This document shows, piece after piece, positions 35,101 through 44,114 of a stretch of 64,000 bases of DNA. The notes under the pieces are model-generated. The model searched no databases and was not told the origin of the DNA. It saw only the letters and a program-made list of their open reading frames with translations. Every line of letters starts with the position of its first letter. Position 1 is the stretch's first letter. The stretch lies in the NCBI GenBank assembly GCA_947650365.1, contig OX393553.1, positions 67,885,716 to 67,949,715 of the forward strand, written 5' to 3'. A program made the position numbers and the translations under genes. Origin of the DNA: Chamaelirium japonicum. Taxonomy: Eukaryota; Streptophyta; Magnoliopsida; Liliales; Melanthiaceae.

Positions 35101-38100
35101 TCGGGTTGTTCTAAGTTTTTAAAATTTTTTTTTCTTAGTCATGATCCAAATAGAGTGGATTGACCATCTATTAAAATAAATAATAGTTAAAAAGTATCAC
35201 ATGGCACATAAAAATAGGGGAAGACTAACGTGTTGGCTAGTCGAGAGGACCATACTCCCTATTCCCTAAAAAGAATACACTTATGAAAGACCCTTGGACC
35301 AGCAATATCATATACGATTGTAAAGCAAGACCTATAGAAATGGAACTTCAAAATGTAAGATTAGCTTTACAATCTTACATTTTTGAAGAGCTAAGACCAT
35401 GACGGGATCAAAATGATTAGCTTTACAATCGTATTGATCCCGTCATGGTTAATGTGCACCTATAGAAATGGAACTTCAAAAGCCAGGTATGAGATGAGAG
35501 TCAAACAGCTTCTTCGTTCTTTGATTCAAATGTATGTGTGCGAAAGAGAATTTGCGTGCAGATGTGGGACAACTAAACAGCCAACTCAACCATGGTAAGC
35601 TTCTTGGTGAGGTGAGGAGTTGCAAGTTGCAACAGGGAAGCAAATATTGAGTGGCTTAAAATTTTGATGATGGATAGGCATCGAGAATATTGTAGCTTAA
35701 TACATCGTATGTATGATAGTAAAAGCAGTAGCTCCTTAGATTGCAACTGCTTTCAACAGCTTAATATCAGGATGTCAAATTATTGAACAGATCAATCATT
35801 TATGCTGCAAGTCATTTGAGTCAAACTGGAATTTGAACTGAACCAAAAATATGATCAACACAAGTTAGACACAAACTGCATAAGAGCATAAGATAGACAC
35901 AATTTGGATTTCTTCGAGTTGTAAGGATAAAAATAAAACTTATTTGAAGTGTAATCTTTTCACTTGATCATGTTACAGTGACCAAAAAAAATCATCTTAG
36001 AAAGTTAGAAGGGGAAAAGAAGAAACAATGGTCTGGAAATCGCAATAAACCAAGAATTGGAAACCCTATCTTTCTTTTTTAGCATGTCAGATGGAACTCC
36101 TATTTGAAAATAACAAACTATTAAACAGGAGGGAGGTAGAGGCACAAGTGTCGGGGGCATGAGGACCTGGCACAACTACTAAGAAAGAGAGCACTGATTG
36201 TTTAGCAACACATAACAGTGCTAGATGTTAGGACAACCCTTGTCAGCTCTCAGTCTGATTGCCTGTGGTTGTGATGAGAGGTACTAGTGGAGCCAAGAGA
36301 AGAGTCCTAGGGCAGCGTGGAAAATACTGAGATCGGGAGGAGGGAGTTACAATGATAGTAAGAACAGTATTGTCCGAATGGCTTGGGAAGCTGGAAAATT
36401 AACAACAAGATGTATAAACATATGAGGACTCAGGGTGCACTTTTACCTCTTAAACATGTACTTTATACTATCAACTTTCTTTTAAAAATGAAAAAGAATT
36501 CAATAGTATATTTGGGGGTGATGGACATGATTATTTCTTTAGAAAGTGCTGCGACCCTATAGAAGTCTAATGCCACAAAATCCTTCTTATTGAATTCTTG
36601 TAAACCTTCTTTCTTCAATTATAGCCCTTGCTTTTTTTTGGAATGATGACTTTTAAGGGAATTAGAAAATTAATTGTTACTCTTGTCCTCAAAGTATTTT
36701 TGTCAGAAGGATCTTACTATCTTTGCTACTAATTATGGTAGATGGATTTAAGATCTTAAACATATGTTCCAAGCTTTGGAGTTTCGGCCGATCGGTTTTG
36801 GTCGGAACCGGTCCCGAAACCTTCCAGTTTCGGGTTTTGGTACTCAGCACTCAATAAAAGCAAGAGTGGGTTCAGGATAAGGTGTATTTTAGCATGACAG
36901 ACATATTTACATAAAAAACATTTAAGTAAATGATCTTTATGTTCTCCATTTAATTTATGTTATTTTATGTAAATAAGCAAATACCCCTCATTTGGATTTA
37001 ATAAAAATATCAGAACAATCAAAATCCAAAGGAATCAAAATGTAATTTTTCAGTTTCTATACAAAATTCAGACTTTACAGCTTTTTGCTAAAAAAGAAAA
37101 TTCTGTGAAAAAAAAATACAGTATTTTGGACCAGAAAAAATCTCAGAAATCTAGAAGTATAAGATTAACTTAAAAACCCAAAGTCCAGTAAAATATTTTG
37201 AATTTATAAAAAATTTCTTTCACAATAATTTTTTTTCTCTCCAGGCTTAGCCAAAATTCAGAATCATGATTTTTCAACTTTTTGTCAAAAAATCTGGGCA
37301 AAGCAAAAGCCACGCTTTTTTGAAAACAAGACCACTATGAAGTGGGTACAGATATAATTATTTTAAATTTAAAAAACAAAACCAAAACCTTCGGAACTCC
37401 GATCCGAAACTCTGAAATCGACCGAAACCGATCCTTGGTGGGCGGACCGAAACCGAAACTACAAACCTTGATATGTTCTTTGTTTATTGCAGAAAGTATT
37501 TGAGACAGGGCTTATCATCATAATCTTTTGTCATTAAATCCTTTGTTACTTTTTTCTTTGTTGCAGATCCAGAATGCATTGGATCTCATGCATAGGGCCG
37601 AACATTTGCGATTTGAGGTAAGCTTAACTACCTTCTACTTATGTGCACAACAATTATTTTAGGTGTAAAATAAAATGGTAAATTACAACTATTGGACCAA
37701 TGCATGCGAAATCTATATGATTTTTACATTAATGTCCTAACTCTAATTTCTTTTGGTTTATATCGATTTTCTAAAATTTTCCTACTTTTTAGATTTTTAA
37801 AATTTTAAAATAAACCAAAACCGCTGAAACCAAAACTGCCGAAGCCGTCTATCCCATCTTGGAAGTTGGACTGAAACTTATGCTGAAAACCTTGTTTTAG
37901 AGGAACAATGAAGATCATATATTGTTATGTGAAGAGCTTCAATTTAGAAATAATGGCATGTTTTACTAGGAGAGGCATATGGAAAATTTATGCTTCGATC
38001 ATAAGTGGTCTCATGGTCTCAAGTTACGTTGATCAGTGTAGTGGTCTTCCAACCAACTATAACAACAATATGGACATCATATCAAAGTCGTAAGTTGCCA

Positions 38101-40538
38101 TACCTTGTACATGCGTTCTACTTTTCTACCTCTATAAGAGATTTGTTTTTCAGGAGAAATCACCTCATCCACCAACGTACCATCTAGGGGTGGGACTTGG
38201 GCGGGTTGAAGGGTCTGCCCATGCCCAACCTAATTTACAAAAACCTTAACTCGTTTTGCCCGTGGAACCCGTGGAAGCCCAACCCGTGCTTTGCCCATTC
38301 AAGTTGCTCGGGTTGCCCAATTTGCAAAAAAATGGACGAGTTGGTCGGGTTGCCCAATTAGAAATACTTGTGAAACATAAACAGATGGGGAAAAAATAAC
38401 CAACAGATCTTTGATTTGCACAAAAAAACCAACAGATGTTTAAGTTGTATAAAGAAAACATAAACTCAAATCTATATCCTCACATACTTCAAACGAATTT
38501 TTAGTATTCAACATCAAACAGACAGTCTTTGATTTGCATAAAGAAAACTACCAAAGCATAGAAATATAACAAGGAGTTCCACGGGATGTAAGTATGCCAC
38601 TATACTTGGGTTCCTCGGGTTGGGAAGACCGGTGCCTAAACTCGTTCAAATTAAAATCGGGTTGATATTTTTTTGTCCAAATCCGTCCAAGTTTTTAACT
38701 AGCTTTGCCCATGTTTGTTCATTGTTTGGGTTGGGCGGGTTGGGTTCGGGTCGAACCCGCCCAAGTCCCACCCCTAGTACCATCTATCACTCCGATACAT
38801 ACCTAATATTTTACTAACATAAATCAATCATACAAAATTACTTGAAGCATATTGATGAGGACATTACACGCCCACTATCAGATTTACGTGTTTACCAGCG
38901 ATGATGACAACAGATTGCGAGCGCCTTGTCACTTTAGCCACTAGGAGGCATGGACTTGATGTTGCCCGATGGGCCTGGACTTCATGGGCCTTTTTCTTAA
39001 TTTTTTGCTGTTTTAGGGTCTATTATTTGTATTTTCGTGATATTAATTTGGGTAAATTCTGCACTATGTTTTTGGTTGTTTTTCAGTGGGTTTGGTCCCA
39101 TATTGCTTGGGGCAACATTATAAGCAACCAAGGGGTTATTTAAAGACCGCTAGGTCACCATATGAAGTCAATGAATATTAAAAGAAAAAGTTGCGGCTGC
39201 AATTTCTTCCCGAGAAAGGAGCAATCTTCGGCAAGAAGCTGATCGGAGCGACAAGCCCCAAAATTTACCTAGCAAGAAGCCCCAAAAAATTAACCTAGCA
39301 AGAGTAGTTTTAATATATTTATTTATTTCCTGATTTATGTTTGGTGAATGACTTGAATTTCTGCATTTGCTTCGCGATTAAAACCTTGCCACATCCTCAC
39401 CCAAAACAGCCATCAAAATCTACAGCCAGTTTCACCCTATTTCTCCTTCAAGCCGGTAACATCAGCAGCTCCCTGGTGGCCTCTTTGGCTGTCCCAAGCA
39501 GCCTGCATCATGCTTGCATGTGTCGCGATTGCTTGCTGTTTTGCACAGCCCAACTGTCCACTTGTGAGGCCAGGTTTCAATCACCAAGGCCACTGCTGCA
39601 TCGACAACACTGAAGCCCCTTTTTGGCTTCTTCCCCATTTCCAAAGACAACCCACTTTGAGATCTCTGGTTGAAGTTGTCCTATTTTACAACAGCTACAG
39701 AGCAGCCCCTGTCTGGCATCTTGCTAGCTTGTTGAGTTGGAGAACAACAGCCCTGTTTGGGCCTCTTAACATTGCTTACTCAACCACTTTGAGTTCTCTG
39801 ATTCGAGATATTGGGTGGGTGTGTGGTTGTCTCGGTTGACAATACATACTGAGCCTAGCGAGTTCTGAAGGGTTTTTACACCAATACCCTTCTTCAAATT
39901 CTATTGGGTGGTTTATGTGATTGTCTAAGCCCAAAATTGATCTGCTGAAGTTCAGTTTACTGAATAATGTCTTTACGCACTAATCTCAAGAACCGTGTGA
40001 AAAGATATGGTCTTTTGTTCTTTGACCAGTCTCTATTCCATGGGGGCGCCGACTTGCACGACAGGCACCGAGACATGCGGCTCGATGTAGATAATATGTC
40101 CTACGAGGTAAAATAGTTTCCTACTCGTTTGAGCCACCCAATGCATTTATAAATTGAAGAAGTTTGAACCCTCAGACCACCATCTATTTCAGGAGTTATT
40201 GGCATTGGAAGAACGGATTGGAAATGTGAGCACTGGGGTGAGCGAGGAAACGGTTTCAAAGCGCCTAAATCAGCACAAATATTTGTCCGTGAGAATGGAA
40301 GCCACGATGGGAGAGGAGCCGTGCTGTATTTGTCAGGTAAGCCGCCCGAAGCTGCGAGCCTTTGGATCAACATTGTGTGATTAACCATCAATCCGCATTT
40401 CTGTAGGAAGAGTACAGCGAAGGGGAGGATCTAGGGTCACTGGACTGCGGACATGGCTTTCACACTGCCTGTATCAAGCAGTGGCTGACGCGCAAGAACC
40501 TGTGCCCCATATGTAAAACAACTGCTCTTGTTACATGA
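21319..40538 (+). CDS. MBR1/MBR2-like RING-H2 E3 ubiquitin-protein ligase, five coding exons
   Basis: Proposed coding exons are 21319-23103, 37567-37617, 39991-40107, 40193-40336 and 40407-40538. All junctions are phase 0 with GT/AG borders, giving 742 residues. The start MQGHRNSDESLPETFEFD matches the usual N-terminus of this family. Residues 1-595 are Ser/Asn-rich and probably disordered. Residues 596-694 include the conserved NALDLMHRAEHLRFE, HDRHRDMRLDVDNMSYEELL and ALEERIGNVSTG blocks. The C-terminal RING-H2 finger has Cys695, Cys698, Cys713, His715, His718, Cys721, Cys732 and Cys735, all ligands present. RING-H2 proteins bind a ubiquitin-loaded E2. Arabidopsis MBR1/MBR2 target the Mediator subunit MED25/PFT1 and promote flowering; the same role here is inferred. 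Arabidopsis members are about 670-700 residues (memory). Intron 2 is about 14.5 kb and full of transposons. The exon-3 start is the least certain border. Confidence 0.85.
23529..23692 (+). repeat. 5' LTR of Copia 2
   Basis: TGTTAAGATGTATTAGCG to GGGTTTGTCACA, 164 bp, with a CT microsatellite near the 3' end. Confidence 0.95.
23693..23704 (+). other. Primer-binding site of Copia 2
   Basis: TGGTATCAGAGC directly follows the LTR and matches the initiator tRNA-Met 3' end. Confidence 0.9.
23705..24234 (+). other. Untranslated leader of Copia 2
   Basis: A very GC-rich stretch of degenerate GCGATC/CCGCTCGC repeats lies between the primer site and the Gag ATG. Long frames across it are low-complexity and not credible genes. 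Confidence 0.7.
24235..28597 (+). pseudogene. Copia gag-pol polyprotein with two stops and a frameshift
   Basis: The frame starts at ATG 24235 (Gag, MSSTSSMTTPPSHPVTPYEI). In-frame TAG stops occur at 24637 and 24658, and the same frame continues from 24673. A CCHC knuckle (CTHCQTPGHFVDTC, 25006) and protease ILDSGASQHM (about 25279) follow. Next come the pre-integrase block LWHRRLGHVSEPRLKRLL and the zinc-binding CTGCKLAK. Near 25876 one extra G shifts the frame; the rest of integrase (with SDCALEYL and NGVAERKHRHI), reverse transcriptase (YVDD at about 27650-27661) and RNase H (YSDADWAGD, STEAEYRAM, TKHIEIDCHF) read on to TGA at 28595. Gag-protease-integrase-RT-RNase H is the Copia order. 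All catalytic motifs are recognisable, but the breaks make this copy non-functional as one polyprotein. Confidence 0.95.
28599..28610 (+). other. Polypurine tract of Copia 2
   Basis: TTTGAGGGGGGG lies directly before the 3' LTR, as expected for the plus-strand primer. Confidence 0.85.
28611..28778 (+). repeat. 3' LTR of Copia 2
   Basis: 168 bp, matching 23529-23692 with five visible substitutions and four extra bases in the CT run. Confidence 0.95.
28930..29123. mobile_element. Mutator-like MITE (194 bp)
   Basis: Ends ATGGTTTTCAATTTCGG and the complement of ATGGTTTCAAATTTCGG are flanked by a perfect 9-bp duplication TACAAGGCC (28921-28929 and 29124-29132). A 9-bp duplication is typical of Mutator-like elements. 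The interior repeats GACCGAAATT motifs and has no gene. Confidence 0.85.
29781..31700 (+). pseudogene. 5'-truncated LINE: end of reverse transcriptase and zf-RVT region
   Basis: Translation in changing frames gives LPLKYLGLQIHK, IQKIKKRLAGWKRHL, LNLKDFYQAMLGKWWWKL, ILGNGSQVWLWEDIWLDD, TTDHVLVRCIFSRQIW and CDITSVAICWSIWLAQN. In plant non-LTR elements these blocks occur in exactly this order after the RT core and in the zf-RVT domain. The usual DGSxxxFWxDxW and HLxxxCxF motifs are visible. Several stops and frame changes occur, and a hAT-type MITE (30458-30872) interrupts it. A run of A at 31689-31697 could be its tail. It lies in intron 2 in the sense orientation. Confidence 0.8.
30458..30872. 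mobile_element. hAT-like MITE, CAGTGTT family copy 2 (415 bp)
   Basis: Left end CAAGGTTCTAAAAAGCGC and right end, the complement of TAGTGTTCTAAAAAGCGG, are flanked by ACAACAAT and GCAACAAT, an 8-bp duplication with one change. The interior has GCCTAGGCG palindromes near both ends and many GCCTGGCC-like repeats. It sits inside the LINE remnant. Confidence 0.8.
31916..32392. mobile_element. hAT-like MITE, CAGTGTT family copy 3 (477 bp)
   Basis: The left end CGAGGTTCTAAAAAGCGC and right end, the complement of CAGTGTTCTAAAAAACGG, are flanked by a perfect 8-bp duplication TTGCCAAC (31908-31915 and 32393-32400). Its inside is closely similar to the element at 30458-30872. Confidence 0.85.
32506..33154 (+). 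repeat. 5' LTR of the short LTR element
   Basis: 649 bp, AT-rich, with a strong match to 34341-35000 over its whole length. Confidence 0.85.
33159..33170 (+). other. Primer-binding site of the short LTR element
   Basis: TGGTATCAGAGC, initiator tRNA-Met type, four bases inside the LTR end. Confidence 0.8.
34341..35000 (+). repeat. 3' LTR of the short LTR element
   Basis: 660 bp. Many small differences from the left copy show that the insertion is not recent. Confidence 0.85.
35312..35481. repeat. Multi-hairpin cluster bounded by a 23-bp direct repeat
   Basis: CCTATAGAAATGGAACTTCA (plus AAA) occurs at 35331-35353 and exactly again at 35459-35481. Between them ACCATGACGGGATCAA (35396-35411) pairs perfectly with 35434-35449. 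ATACGATTGTAAAGC (35312-35326) pairs perfectly with 35420-35434. An AATGTAAGATT/AATCTTACATT stem lies near 35353-35381. Confidence 0.85.
36770..37470. mobile_element. MITE (701 bp) with TTTCGG ends
   Basis: Ends CAAGCTTTGGAGTTTCGG and the complement of CAAGGTTTGTAGTTTCGG are flanked by a perfect 8-bp duplication ATATGTTC (36762-36769 and 37471-37478). It ends about 95 bp before the 51-bp exon of the RING gene. No gene inside. Confidence 0.85.
37567..37617 (+). other. 51-bp coding exon of the MBR-like gene
   Basis: The acceptor TTTTCTTTGTTGCAG and donor GAG|GTAAGC flank 17 codons reading IQNALDLMHRAEHLRFE, a conserved family block. It is too short to appear as an open frame of its own. Confidence 0.85.
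38185..38776. mobile_element. hAT-type MITE (592 bp), TAGGGGTGGGACTTGGGCGG ends
   Basis: The inverted ends TAGGGGTGGGACTTGGGCGG and its complement are flanked by a perfect 8-bp duplication GTACCATC (38177-38184 and 38777-38784). It is related in end type to the element at 1469-1706. It lies in intron 3 of the RING gene. Confidence 0.9.
38777..39990 (+). other. Remainder of intron 3 of the MBR-like gene, no exon identified
   Basis: I searched this stretch for a micro-exon encoding a DVMILDQ-like segment and did not find a convincing one. Open frames at 39341-39839 have no recognisable family. Confidence 0.45.
39991..40107 (+). other. Third coding exon of the MBR-like gene, acceptor uncertain
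   Basis: Reading from the acceptor CTAATCTCAAG gives NRVKRYGLLFFDQSLFHGG and then the conserved DLHDRHRDMRLDVDNMSYE, phase 0, donor GAG|GTAAAA. The GLLFFDQS segment aligns with the DVMILDQS-like segment of relatives. An alternative acceptor after TTGTTCTTTGACCAG (exon start 40038) is also phase 0, with a better pyrimidine tract, but would remove 16 residues including that segment. Confidence 0.65.
40193..40336 (+). other. Fourth coding exon of the MBR-like gene
   Basis: The acceptor CATCTATTTCAG and donor CAG|GTAAGC bound 48 codons from ELLALEERIGNVSTG to EEPCCICQ. It contributes the first two zinc ligands of the RING finger. Confidence 0.9.
40407..40538 (+). other. Last coding exon of the MBR-like gene with RING-H2 core and stop
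   Basis: The acceptor CGCATTTCTGTAG leads into EEYSEGEDLGSLDCGHGFH and the rest of the RING-H2 finger through LCPICKTTALVT, then TGA at 40536. The next 150 bp are unique 3' UTR-like sequence before a MITE begins at 40688. Confidence 0.9.
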
Positions 40539-40687
40539 AGAAGAGTGGCAAATTTCCCACTGATCATTTAGTCCATGGCAATGGTGAATTATATTTTGAA
40601 GCACAACCCCTGAATGGGTTGAAATCGCTTCACCCATAATACTGATGAATTATACTTTTCTCATGAACTATGAACTATGTTTTTTTA
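40539..40687 (+). other. 3' UTR-like sequence of the MBR-like gene
   Basis: Unique sequence follows the stop codon up to the MITE at 40688. No canonical AATAAA signal is obvious, so the cleavage site may lie in or beyond the MITE. Confidence 0.4.
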
Positions 40688-41021
40688 GGGCAAATTACAA
40701 AAACCTCCCCTGAACTATATACTGGATGTCATATTGGTCCACCAACTTTTTTTAAAAAACAATTTGATACATGAGCTATGCTCCATCTGTCAACTTGTTA
40801 TCCTGAAAATACCCTTATCAATTTCCAATAAGATACAATATTTTTAAACTATATTTGCCCTATGCTTACTAGGACAAGGGTATTTTTGGAATAAAAGTTG
40901 ACAGAAGGGGTTAAATGCAGATGGAGCATAGTTCAGGGATCAAATTGTTCAAGAAAAAAAAGTTGAGGGACCAATATGAAATGAGGTGTATAGTAATGTT
41001 TTTTTTTTTTGTAATTTACCC
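40688..41021. mobile_element. MITE (334 bp) just downstream of the MBR-like stop codon
   Basis: Ends GGGCAAATTACAAAAAC and its approximate complement enclose inner inverted sequence (TTGGTCCACCAACTTT against TTGAGGGACCAATATG). TTTTTTA flanks both sides (40681-40687 and 41022-41028), although the T-rich context weakens that evidence. Confidence 0.7.
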
Positions 41022-41028
41022 TTTTTTA

Positions 41029-42311
41029 TGACAAATTTGCCAGTTTTTTTGTTGGTATCTGGTTACAGCTCTCTTCCTCCAAGAAAAAGAATCCAAAATG
41101 TGTACTCTCTCAAGCTGGAGGTTTGTGATCAGGGTTCAATGTCTGGTAGTATAATCTAGCAGTCAGGTTATATAGAAGCACTGGGCCTGTGATCTGATTC
41201 AACCACTGATCTCCCCCCTACAGGTGGAACAGGCTGCTGTTACAGCGGCTCGTATTTTTCGGTCTAATCCCGGTATTACCAAGGTTTGATCTACTTCGGA
41301 GGTCATGCGATCGAATCCTCTGGCCCTTTCTCCTGTCTTTGTGGCGGGTTTATCTCACCTTTATGGAGGGTGTGTATCTGTGCTCCTGTGTGGTAATAGT
41401 GCATTTCTATGCTAACCCGAACACTGACCCATCGAATTACGTTAGAAATAGTAATTGACAAAAATAACCTCTTCCGAATGAGGTTTAATCGGAACCATTC
41501 CTCATACCAAACACCCCATAGTGACCCTAAGATCCCTCAAAAAAAAAAAAAAAGAAAAGGATACATTGAGTTTGTATATGTTTTCGTTGTGGCTGCTATA
41601 CTGATTTCACCGTGGTTGCTAAAAACACTCTGAATTCATTATAGTGTTAATATTCAATTTTATAATAATGATACGTAATTCTCTATTATGAAATCACTGT
41701 AGTGTTGAATATCTTCGTATAAGTGAGTGATTTAACTGTAGTACTACAATGATTTTACTATAGTTGCTATATTTATTTAAAATGATACTTAATTATATAA
41801 AATTAATACTCAATTCCATATAATGAAATCATTATAGCACTGAGTATCATTTTCATATAATTGAGTAACATTTTAAATGATACTCAGCCTATACAAAAAG
41901 GTACTCAAAATCTCTATAATAGTTTCAAATGGTACTAAAATATACAAAATAGTAGTCAATTAAATTGATTATTATTTATATATAATTGAATATCATTGCT
42001 CCAATGATTTCACTATAGGATAGTCTTTTCAGCAGCCGTGACAAAAGTCACTGTAGCAGCTACAGTGAATTCATTGTAGCTATTACAATGAAATCATTGT
42101 AGCAACCCGTGTCGCTATCCTCGTAAAAAAAAAACGTGTTCCTATATCATATACTGTTAATTAATGTGGGAGGATCTCATGGGTATTTTTGATATTAAAA
42201 AAAATATGTCATCCAAAAGCGGTTGGCAAATAATCTATTCCGTATAAAAACCATGGGAGAGGATCACCCTTAAAACTATTTTGATTATGTAGACCTAAGC
42301 TTATATGAAAC
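41029..42311. other. Intergenic stretch, no gene seen
   Basis: 41640-42110 is AT-rich with degenerate repeats of AAATCATTGTAGC and GATACTCA-type motifs. No coding frame was recognised. Confidence 0.5.
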
Positions 42312-43333
42312 TGATGAGCTCGAAAATTAGCGTCAGCCCGCCAAGAAAGCACACGAAGTCACACAGGGAGATCGCCCCCTTCTTTTGACATTAGGTGTCC
42401 CATACCGTAAAGCAACGCTTGCACGTCGCCTACCGGTAGCTCGCCGATCGAAGATCGCTCGTGATCAGCTCGCATGCAAGGTATCACCTTTTGTTGGGAG
42501 CTCAAAGAACACTTCAAAATATTCAACACATGATCACCAACAGCTCGGATATCAAAATTGCTCGTGATCAGTTCGCACGCGAGGTATCGCCTTTTTGTTG
42601 GGAGCTCAGAGAACACTTCAGAAGATTTAGCACCAACAGCTCGGATACCAAGATTGTCTATGATCAGCTCACATGCAAGGTCGCCTGCAATCAGCTCGCA
42701 CGCGAGATATCGCTTTTTGTTGGGAGCTCAAAGAACACTTCATAATATCTAACACCAGTAGCCCGTATATCCACCTCACACGCGAGATAGCCAACTCACC
42801 CGCGGAAGATGTCGCAGTTTGCCTATAGGTGTCCCATACCGTAAGATGGTACTGGATCAATAGGTGTTCTTGTTCTGGAAGAACTGCATGGACGCTTGTA
42901 AACTAAGTTCGTTCTGCGCGAACCTGCTTGGTTGCAAGCAAAATTTACTTTCAGTCTAGAACCTTCCGGGGTACCACCTAGAGTGGACAAGACCGGTGTA
43001 TCCCCCCTTCAACCTCGAGCAGCCAGTTAGCCAAAAAAACGACAAAACACATTTAAAGACCCATGTGCGAGCATGAGGGTGCCCGAAGAGAGAGGCGAAC
43101 CATTACGTGTCGACCTGCAGTGGTCGGAAAAAGGGTATAAATGTACGACCCCAGACTCCAAAGTACAGGTTCAAATTCAAAAACCAAAAACTACCAACCG
43201 TTCATTAAACATCCCCCTTTAGAGCTCGACTGACTTGATCGTCGGAGGATCTGCGCTCCGAGATGAGCCAGCCGTTCTAACTCCCTGTGTTTTGTAGGTC
43301 ACGGGAGGTGTCTTCCGAGATTTTCCCCCAACA
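42312..43333 (+). mobile_element. Probable solo LTR of a Gypsy-type element (1022 bp)
   Basis: It begins TGATGAGCTCG and ends TTTTCCCCCAACA. The flanks GAAAC (42307-42311) and AAAAC (43334-43338) fit a 5-bp duplication with one change. It contains a TATAAAT box (near 43136) and a late region CTCCCTGTGTTTTGTAGGTC like the 3' part of plant Gypsy LTRs. No partner LTR lies in the window. Near its left side a unit of about 100 bp with GTTGGGAGCTCAAAGAACAC occurs three times (42440-42750). Confidence 0.55.
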
Positions 43334-44114
43334 AAAACTATTAGATGTTATGCACATTTTCTTGATGCTATTGTGAGCGCGGAAAAAGATACGGGTCGTC
43401 TTTATTGCGAATCACACGAGATTACAGAGTGGCCGGGACCCGGGGGCTCGGGTGTGGCGAGCCCGGGTGCGGCGAGTGTTTGATCAGGAGATTGTGGGAG
43501 AGATCCTCTGGAGGGTCCCTTTGATCCGCGTCTCCACGTGGTATTCGTGCGAGAGCTTTGAAGGGATTGCCCAGGACAGAGGTCTTTACAGGGTGAGGGT
43601 TTTGAGAGGCTAAGGAATGTCGGCCGTTGATTTTGTCCCGTCCGTGCTTCGTGCTTTCTCGGCTAGGGAGGTTTTGGGCTTCGTTCCTCGGTCTTCGTGT
43701 CTTCCTCGATCCTTGCTAGACCTCGGTGTCCTTGATCGTCGGTTCGCGGCATCGATCGTGTTTTTGGCGTCGGCTTTGGCTTTATCTTTCGGCTTTGGCG
43801 TGGCTCTGGCTTTTGCTTTGCTTTGGCGCTTGCGCTTGAACGTAGGCGGGTAGAGGCTTGCGATGCTTTAGTTCTTCCGGACTTCGCGTCGTATCGGCTA
43901 GAACGTGCGGTGCTTTGCTCGTGACCGTCGTAGTTGCTTGGCTTTGGCACGTGCGTTGCTTTGGCGCGGGCTTTACCGGTGCGTTTGCTTTGGCTTCTTG
44001 CGTTGGCTTTGGCTTTAGCTTTGACTCGATCTTCTTCTCGAACAGCGATGGCTACTTCTTCAGGGCTTCTTTATTCTTCCGGCTTCCTCGACAGTTGTGG
44101 CGTCGGCTTGGCTT

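Larger units (their letters stand above)
31881..35266. mobile_element. Outer MITE interrupted by two further elements
   Basis: Inverted ends GGGAATAGGGTGCATGGTCC and the complement of GGGAATAGGGAGTATGGTCC extend for about 50 bp, through CTAGCCAACACG/CGTGTTGG. Flanks TTAAAAGAA and TAAAAAGAA fit a 9-bp duplication with one change. With the hAT MITE (31916-32392) and the short LTR element (32506-35000) removed, only a few hundred bp of the outer element remain. Confidence 0.65.
23104..37566 (+). other. Intron 2 of the MBR-like gene (14.5 kb), repeat-filled
   Basis: The donor GTATAT and acceptor TTGCAG delimit the intron. It contains Copia 2, a LINE remnant, hAT-type MITEs, a Mutator-like MITE, a short LTR element and a hairpin cluster, listed separately. 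Intervals 23104-23528, 29133-29780 and 35482-36769 show no host exon and no recognisable protein. Confidence 0.75.

Noticed and set aside
39341-39839. Open frames in intron 3 as possible extra exons
   Set aside because: No similarity to the MBR family and no phase-compatible splice borders that keep conserved residues.
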